The position numbers and the translations under genes are program-made. The notes below the pieces were generated by a model. That model saw nothing but the letters and a program-made list of their open reading frames with translations, was not told the DNA's origin and searched no databases. Source: REEB85 sp018971455 (GTDB lineage Bacteria > Pseudomonadota > Alphaproteobacteria > Acetobacterales > Acetobacteraceae). From it: DNA of 19,591 nt. This document shows, piece after piece, positions 15,016 through 19,591 of this stretch. The stretch spans positions 1 to 19,591 of the forward strand of contig JAGWNT010000075.1 of NCBI GenBank assembly GCA_028871195.1, given 5' to 3'. Numbering within the stretch: position 1 is the first letter of the stretch; every line of letters begins with the position of its first letter.

Positions 15016-15829
15016 AAACGGAAAGGCGCGGCTCGCGCTCAACACGGCCATCGTCGTGTTCACGCTTCTCATCCTCATGCCATTCCTGTGGTTCGTGAGC
15101 ATGGGCTTCAAGAGCAACGACGATATCATGGCGGGATCGGCGAGCGCGCTCTTCATCCCAACGCTCGCCAACTACGCCGGCCTGATGACCCGAGGGTTCA
15201 TCCATCCGTTCGGCAACAGCCTCGAGGCGAGTCTTACCTCGACCCTGTTATCGCTCGTCATCGGCGTGCCAGGCGCCTATGCTCTGGCGAGAGCGCCGCT
15301 CAAACTCGAACGCCCGCTCTCGCTGCTCATTCTCGCGTCGCGCATGGTGCCACCGATTGCCTTCACGATTCCCTACGTCCTCGTCGACCGCTACGCCGAC
15401 CTGCGGGATACGATCACGGGCCTGGTCCTCATCTACATGACGTTCAATCTGTCACTGGTCATATGGCTGATGCGGACTTTCTTTGAGTCGACGCCGCGTT
15501 CGCTCGAAGAGGCGGCGTGGATAGATGGTGCGAGCCTCTGGCTGACGTTCCGCAGCGTCGTCCTGCCGCTGTGCACGCCCGCCGTGATGACGACCGGCGT
15601 GCTATGCTTCGTCTTTTCCTGGAACGACTTCTTCTTCGCGCTGACTCTGACTCGCGAGCAGGCGATGACGGCGCCGGTGGAAGTGGTGAATTTCATGAAC
15701 TACCAGGGCTGGGACTGGGGCAAGATCGCCGCAAGCGGCACGTTGATCCTGCTGCCGGTGTTCGTCTTTTCGCTGCTCATGCGGCGCTTCCTCGTGCATG
15801 GAATGACCGCCGGTGCCGTCAAGGGCTGA
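15005..15829 (+). CDS. ABC transporter permease (MalG/UgpE type)
   Basis: A 274-residue permease, the second half of the channel. It has an N-terminal membrane segment (about 11-33), then NSLEASLTSTLLSLVIGVPG typical of MalG-like proteins, and the EAA loop LEEAAWIDGASLWLTFRSVV at 168-187. The start is GTG at 15005 with GGAGG seven bases upstream, overlapping the first permease by 11 bp. Its end overlaps the FAD-dependent dehydrogenase gene by 17 bp, which ties transport and oxidation into one translational unit. Confidence 0.93.
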   Translation: MRNKNGKARLALNTAIVVFTLLILMPFLWFVSMGFKSNDDIMAGSASALFIPTLANYAGLMTRGFIHPFGNSLEASLTSTLLSLVIGVPGAYALARAPLKLERPLSLLILASRMVPPIAFTIPYVLVDRYADLRDTITGLVLIYMTFNLSLVIWLMRTFFESTPRSLEEAAWIDGASLWLTFRSVVLPLCTPAVMTTGVLCFVFSWNDFFFALTLTREQAMTAPVEVVNFMNYQGWDWGKIAASGTLILLPVFVFSLLMRRFLVHGMTAGAVKG

Positions 15830-17246
15830 GCTCGATCACGTTCTTTCGCGTCTTCGCGCCGCGCTCGGCGAGGATGCGGTTGTGACGGCGCAATCCGTGC
15901 GCGAGCATCACAGCCGCGGTGAGGGCGTGCCAGACGCGGCCGTGCCGGATGCCGTCGTGTTCCCCGCGGATAACGAGCAAGTGGCCGCGGTGCTGCGTCT
16001 CTGCAACGAGCATGCTGTGCCGGTGATCCCGTATGGCACCGGCACCTCGCTCGAAGGTCATATCGCCGCAATACGGGGCGGTATCACCATTGATCTGTCG
16101 CGGCTCGACCGGATCCTCGATATCTCGCCGGACGCGCTCGATTGCCGGGTGCAGGCCGGGGTGACGCGCGCGCGCCTGAACGCGGAATTGCGCAGCCTGG
16201 GCTTGTTCTTCCCCGTCGACCCGGGAGCGGATGCCTCGCTCGGCGGCATGGCGGCGACGCGGGCTTCCGGCACCGCCGCCGTGCGCTACGGCACGATGCG
16301 CGAGAACGTGCTGGGGCTCACCGTTGTCACCGCCGACGGGCGCATTGTCCGTGTGGGCACCCGCGCGCGCAAGAGTGCCACGGGCTATGATCTGACGCGC
16401 CTGTTTGTCGGAAGCGAGGGGACACTCGGGATCATCACCGAGGTCCAGCTTCGGCTCCACGGTCTGCCGGAGTGTGTTCGCGCGGCGGTCTGCCAGTTTC
16501 CCCGTGTCGAGGCGGCCCTCGCAACCGTCATTGACCTGCTGCAGGCCGGTGTTCCCATCGCACGCGTCGAATTGGCGAACTCGTTGCAAATGAAAATGTC
16601 CATCCAATACTCGAAGCTGGAGGGGCTGGAGGCTCTGCCAACGCTGCTGCTCGAGTTTCATGGCAGTCCCGCCGCCGTTGACGAGCAGGTGGACATGGTT
16701 GAAGCCCTTGCCAATGAGCATGGCGCCAAGGGGTTCGACTGGGCGGAGACGCCGGAGGCACGCTCGCGCCTTTGGGCGGCAAGGCACGCCGGCTACTACG
16801 CCAATCTGCATTACATCCCCGGGAAAAGCGTCATGGGCACGGATGCGTGCGTGCCGATATCGGCGCTGGCGCAGATCATCCAGGAAACCGAGGCCGATAT
16901 CGAACAGAGCGGCCTGATCGCGGCCCTCAACGGCCATGTCGGCGATGGCAATTTCCATCTCGGCATTCTGTTCGACCCCGCCGATCCCGCCGACCGGCAG
17001 CGGGCAGACGCGCTGGCGCACCGCACCGGCGAACGCGCCATCCGGCTCGGCGGCACGTGTTCCGGCGAGCATGGGATCGGCATGCACAAGCTGGATCTCG
17101 CCGCGCTCGAACATGGAGAGGCCACATCGCTGATGTGGGCGATCAAGCGCGCGCTCGATCCCAGGGGAATCATGAACCCGGGCAAGCTTCTGCCGGAAAT
17201 GCCGCCGCACATGGCGGGTGACGTGCCGCCGCCGCTCGGGCTTTAG
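15813..17246 (+). CDS. FAD-linked D-2-hydroxyacid dehydrogenase (GlcD/D-lactate dehydrogenase family)
   Basis: A 477-residue FAD-binding oxidoreductase of the GlcD/DLD family, which oxidises D-2-hydroxyacids such as D-lactate or glycolate to 2-oxoacids and passes electrons to cytochrome or quinone. The PCMH-type FAD domain shows PYGTGTSLEGH (73-83), DPGADASLGGM (136-146) and GSEGTLGIITEV (200-211). The C-terminal substrate domain has NGHVGDGNFH (373-382) and CSGEHGIGMHK (416-426), including the metal/substrate histidines. Length fits a single-subunit D-lactate dehydrogenase (cytochrome) better than the three-subunit glycolate oxidase, and no GlcE or GlcF follows. The GTG start at 15813 overlaps the permease by 17 bp with a weak ribosome site, so it is probably coupled. 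The exact substrate is open. Confidence 0.92.
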   Translation: MPSRAELDHVLSRLRAALGEDAVVTAQSVREHHSRGEGVPDAAVPDAVVFPADNEQVAAVLRLCNEHAVPVIPYGTGTSLEGHIAAIRGGITIDLSRLDRILDISPDALDCRVQAGVTRARLNAELRSLGLFFPVDPGADASLGGMAATRASGTAAVRYGTMRENVLGLTVVTADGRIVRVGTRARKSATGYDLTRLFVGSEGTLGIITEVQLRLHGLPECVRAAVCQFPRVEAALATVIDLLQAGVPIARVELANSLQMKMSIQYSKLEGLEALPTLLLEFHGSPAAVDEQVDMVEALANEHGAKGFDWAETPEARSRLWAARHAGYYANLHYIPGKSVMGTDACVPISALAQIIQETEADIEQSGLIAALNGHVGDGNFHLGILFDPADPADRQRADALAHRTGERAIRLGGTCSGEHGIGMHKLDLAALEHGEATSLMWAIKRALDPRGIMNPGKLLPEMPPHMAGDVPPPLGL

Positions 17247-17283
17247 GCCACACGTATCGAGGCGAGGGGCGCAAGGAAGCGGG

Positions 17284-18495
17284 ATGTCGATCGTCAACCG
17301 GTTTGAAGAGGTCAATCCCAGGCGCCGGCGCTATTGCGGGCGCGATGTCGGCAAGGCGAAGACCATCGACGATCTCCGCCACATGGCGCGGCGCCGCCTG
17401 CCCAATTTTCTCTACGAATACATCGAAGGCGGAGCCGAGGAGGAGTGGACGCTGCGCAACAACCGCGCCGCGTTCTATCGCTATCGCTTTCTTCCCCACG
17501 CCCTTCGCGATGTGTCCCAACGCACGACCGAGCACCCGATCTTCAACCGGATATCGGCGCAGCCATTGGCGATCGCCCCCACCGGCTTCGCGGGATTCTT
17601 CTGGCCCGATGGCGACGTGATGCTGGCAAAGGCCGCGGTGGCGGCCGGCGTACCGATGGCGCAGAGCACGGTTTCCAACGCCCGCATGCGCGATGTCGCC
17701 GCCATTCCGGGCCTGCGGCATTGGGCGCAGTTCTACGTGTGGGGTGGGCCCGACGTGCAGAACGCGTTGCTCGACCGCGCGGAGTGTGCAGGCAGCGAGG
17801 CTCTCGTTGTCACGGTTGACGGTCCGATCTCCGGCAACCGTGAGTGGGACCAGCGCAGCTACGCCGCTCCCGATCGTCCATCGGCCGCCACGCTGATCGA
17901 GGCGACACGGCATCCGCGATGGTGGCTCCCCATGCTGGCTCGCCGGCGACTGCCCAATTTCGAGAACCTGGTGGACCTTATCGGCGAGGCCGATCCGAAC
18001 ATATTTGCGGTCTCGAAATGGATCAACGCCAACCAGAATCCCGCCCTGTGCTGGCGGGATCTGGAACGCATCCGCGCACGCTGGCCACGCAAGCTGGTGA
18101 TCAAAGGGCTGCTGCGAACCGAGGATGCCGTGCGGGCCGCCGATCTCGGCGCGGACGCCATCGTGCTCAGCAATCACGGCGGGCGCCAGGCGGAGCCTGC
18201 CGTGTCGCCACTGGAGATACTGCCCGGCGTACGTGCTGCGGTGGGCGACAGATTGTCGCTGTTCCTCGACAGCGGTGTCCGGCGTGGCTCGGACATCGCC
18301 ATCGCCCTGGCTCTCGGCGCGGACGCGGTTCTCGTCGGGCGGGCGACGCTGTATGGCCTGGCGGCCGGGGGGGAGCCCGGGGTGCGACGGGCACTGGAGA
18401 TTCTGCGCACGGAGTTCGATCGCGCGTTGGCGCTGATCGGCGTGACGCGCGCGGCGGAGCTGGACCGCGACATCCTGTTGCCCGCCGCCACCTGA
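17284..18495 (+). CDS. FMN-dependent L-2-hydroxyacid dehydrogenase/oxidase
   Basis: A 403-residue TIM-barrel flavoenzyme of the L-lactate dehydrogenase/mandelate dehydrogenase/glycolate oxidase family, oxidising L-2-hydroxyacids to 2-oxoacids. Visible residues are PTGFAGFFWPDGD (99-111), Q149/Y151, TVDGPISGNRE (177-187), the FMN lysine K274 (IKGLL), catalytic H298 and R301 (SNHGGRQ), and the phosphate-binding DSGVRRGSD (329-337) with VGR (351-353). Small deviations are PHALRDVS instead of the common PR-LRDVS and RQAEP instead of RQLD after the catalytic pair. Start chosen at 17284 with AAGGAA a few bases upstream; an upstream ATG at 17218 lies inside the preceding gene. It is the last gene of the operon, 37 bp after the D-specific enzyme, and ends 18 bp from the converging iclR. 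Confidence 0.92.
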   Translation: MSIVNRFEEVNPRRRRYCGRDVGKAKTIDDLRHMARRRLPNFLYEYIEGGAEEEWTLRNNRAAFYRYRFLPHALRDVSQRTTEHPIFNRISAQPLAIAPTGFAGFFWPDGDVMLAKAAVAAGVPMAQSTVSNARMRDVAAIPGLRHWAQFYVWGGPDVQNALLDRAECAGSEALVVTVDGPISGNREWDQRSYAAPDRPSAATLIEATRHPRWWLPMLARRRLPNFENLVDLIGEADPNIFAVSKWINANQNPALCWRDLERIRARWPRKLVIKGLLRTEDAVRAADLGADAIVLSNHGGRQAEPAVSPLEILPGVRAAVGDRLSLFLDSGVRRGSDIAIALALGADAVLVGRATLYGLAAGGEPGVRRALEILRTEFDRALALIGVTRAAELDRDILLPAAT

Positions 18496-18513
18496 CCCGG
18501 GCGGAAGGGCCGG

Positions 18514-19344
18514 TCAGGCCGGGATCTGGTCGGGCGGCGCTGCCCGACGGCGATCGGACGCGCGCTGCGGCCGATAGCCGAGTTGCGCGGAAATGCCGTC
18601 TGCGTATTGCACGACGAGCCGCGCGGTGCTGGTGATCTTGGCCTTGGTCATTCGCCGTGCAGAGCCACTCACACTGATCGAGGCGAAAACCTGACCCGAC
18701 ACATTGCGGATCGGCGCGCCGACGCATCGTATGCCGAGGGAATATTCCTCGTCGTCGATGGCATAGCCGCGATGGCGGATGTCGTCGAGTTCGCGCAGCA
18801 GCAATGCCGGGTCGGTGATCGTCTTGGCGGTGAAGGCACGAAGCCCGAACTCAATCACGCGATTCACCACGCTTCTGGGCTGAAACGCGAGGGCTGCTTT
18901 GCCCGTGGACGTACAATATGCCGGAGAGGCCTCGAGGACCATGATCCGGTTGGTGCGCTCCCGCGTGGGCTCGGCGCGTTTGACCACGGTGGTCTGCCTG
19001 CCATCGAACACACAGAGATGCACCACCTCGCCCGTAAGCTCGGTCAGCGCTTCGACAAAGCTCTTGGCCTCGCGCTGCAGATCCATATTGGCGAGGAAGA
19101 CGTTGCCCAGTTCGAAGAGCTTGACGCCGAGGCGGAATTTGTCGCGCTCCTGCTCCAGCAATCCGGCTTCGCGCAGCGTCGTGACAACGCGATGCGCCGT
19201 GCCGCGTGGCATGCCGGTCCGCCGGGCGATCTCGGATGCGGTGAGTTTGCGCTCACGGGTGGAAAAACAGTCGAGCGCGGACAGCGCCTTCAGCACGCTC
19301 TTGAGCAGCGCGTCATTTGTCTGCGAGGTGTCGTTCACATCCAT
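18514..19344 (-). CDS. IclR-family transcriptional regulator
   Basis: A 276-residue IclR-type regulator. The winged helix-turn-helix is at about 12-75 (LLKSVLKALSALDCFS, LTASEIARRTGMPRGTAHRV), followed by a GAF-like effector domain with ASPAYCTSTGKAALA and the closing SISVSGSARRMT. It converges on the hydroxyacid operon and probably responds to the transported compound or its 2-oxoacid product. The start at 19344 gives the usual N-terminal length but has no ribosome site; a 15-bp palindrome lies 2 bp upstream of it and a short upstream frame with an excellent ribosome site overlaps it. An in-frame GTG at 19395 is an alternative but would make the palindrome coding. The palindrome argues for autoregulation and for control of the transporter operon, which carries two copies. 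Confidence 0.9.
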   Translation of the reverse strand: MDVNDTSQTNDALLKSVLKALSALDCFSTRERKLTASEIARRTGMPRGTAHRVVTTLREAGLLEQERDKFRLGVKLFELGNVFLANMDLQREAKSFVEALTELTGEVVHLCVFDGRQTTVVKRAEPTRERTNRIMVLEASPAYCTSTGKAALAFQPRSVVNRVIEFGLRAFTAKTITDPALLLRELDDIRHRGYAIDDEEYSLGIRCVGAPIRNVSGQVFASISVSGSARRMTKAKITSTARLVVQYADGISAQLGYRPQRASDRRRAAPPDQIPA

Positions 19345-19376
19345 CTGCCCGGTATCCGGGCGCAAGCATAGCGCAT
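19335..19376 (-). CDS. Possible 13-codon leader peptide upstream of iclR
   Basis: ATG at 19376 is preceded by AGGAGG five bases upstream, a far better ribosome site than iclR has. The frame reads MRYACARIPGRWM and stops with TGA 9 bases inside iclR, after overlapping its ATG in another frame. The palindrome lies inside it. It could couple iclR translation by reinitiation. A peptide of this length may also be chance. Confidence 0.35.
   Translation of the reverse strand: MRYACARIPGRWM
19347..19361. promoter_or_regulatory. Candidate IclR operator, copy 3, before iclR start
   Basis: GCCCGGTATCCGGGC is the perfect form of the palindrome: 6-bp arms around TAT. It shares 14 of 15 bases with each copy upstream of the transporter operon. 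It lies 2 bp before the iclR ATG, so bound protein would block transcription, and the RNA could fold into a hairpin at the start codon. Confidence 0.65.
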
Positions 19377-19430
19377 GCGTCCCTCCTGTCCACACCGCAC
19401 GCCCATACCTTCACGCGCGGCGATCCCGTC

Positions 19431-19591
19431 TCAGACGACCTTTCCGGTGGCATCGTCGATGATGTGCATGTTGTTCATGTCGGCGGCGAGGCGCAGCGTC
19501 TGCTCGGGCTTGATGACCAGGTTGGGATCGACGCGGGCGCAGACCGGCTCGCCGCGGACGAAGAAATGCACCATGGTTTCCATGCCCATCG
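19431..19591 (-). CDS. ABC transporter ATP-binding protein, C-terminal end (MalK/UgpC type, partial)
   Basis: The last 52 residues and stop codon of a gene that starts beyond the right edge. The sequence (METMVHFFVRGEPVCARVDP, then NLVIKPEQTLRLAADMNNMH, IIDDATGKVV) is the TOBE/regulatory tail typical of MalK, UgpC and other CUT1 ATPases, in which a hydrophobic strand, a solvent-exposed G-x-P turn and a closing 'L-AD-NMHIFD-TG' motif recur. The nucleotide-binding domain lies outside the window. It is the expected missing ATPase for the transporter encoded at 12670-15829, though it is on the opposite strand, 86 bp upstream of iclR. Whether it shares a transcript with iclR is unclear. Confidence 0.85.
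   Translation of the reverse strand, partial: MGMETMVHFFVRGEPVCARVDPNLVIKPEQTLRLAADMNNMHIIDDATGKVV

Noticed and set aside
18496..18513. Bidirectional terminator between the L-hydroxyacid enzyme and iclR
   Set aside because: The 18-bp gap is GC-rich with only short GGCC-type pairing and no T tract on either strand, so I cannot support it.
1..19591. tRNA gene as an integration site for the phage-like block
   Set aside because: I looked for a T-loop consensus and paired acceptor ends near 7600-7700 and 11400-12300 and saw none; no integrase is present either.

Overview
The window is GC-rich and looks like chromosomal DNA of an alphaproteobacterium. I infer this from overall codon use, the abundance of ABC uptake systems, IclR and TetR regulators and CoA-ester catabolism genes, and a terminase/DUF5681/ParB-methyltransferase block of a kind familiar from Rhizobiales and Rhodospirillales genomes. 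No rRNA, tRNA or other taxonomic marker is present, so the family is not resolved. The first ~2.1 kb looks visibly more AT-rich than the rest.

Layout. (A) 1-3281: an orphan periplasmic binding protein of the branched-chain amino acid type (minus) diverges across ~700 bp from a metal-dependent amidohydrolase (plus). (B) 3290-7597: a tight minus-strand operon transcribed crotonase -> zinc alcohol dehydrogenase -> PaaZ/BoxD-type aldehyde dehydrogenase, with a divergent TetR repressor gene and an 18-bp palindrome in the promoter gap. Together these suggest degradation of an acyl-CoA intermediate through alcohol and aldehyde oxidation; the substrate cannot be read from sequence. (C) 7684-11365: a compact four-gene minus-strand phage-derived block (ParB-like/DNA methyltransferase, DUF5681 terminase small-subunit candidate, terminase large subunit, small membrane protein) with no capsid, portal, integrase or lysis gene in the window. 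It is preceded by ~1.3 kb without a convincing gene, which holds a cluster of TTCCCTG/CAGGGAA repeats. (D) 12670-18495: a five-gene plus-strand operon with overlapping or closely spaced genes: Tat-exported sugar-type (CUT1) solute-binding protein, two permeases, an FAD-linked D-2-hydroxyacid dehydrogenase and an FMN-dependent L-2-hydroxyacid dehydrogenase. (E) 18514-19591, minus strand: an IclR regulator downstream of the 3' end of a MalK/UgpC-type ABC ATPase that probably powers the transporter of (D).

The most informative regulatory signal is a 15-bp palindrome, GCCCGnTATCCGGGC, found twice upstream of the transporter operon (centres 73 bp apart) and once immediately before the iclR start codon. 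It is a strong candidate IclR operator tying (D) and (E) into one regulon. Block (D)+(E) reads as an uptake and oxidation system for a 2-hydroxy acid, or a compound that yields one, able to handle both stereoisomers. Block (C) is the best candidate for an under-described element: packaging and methylation genes without a virion.
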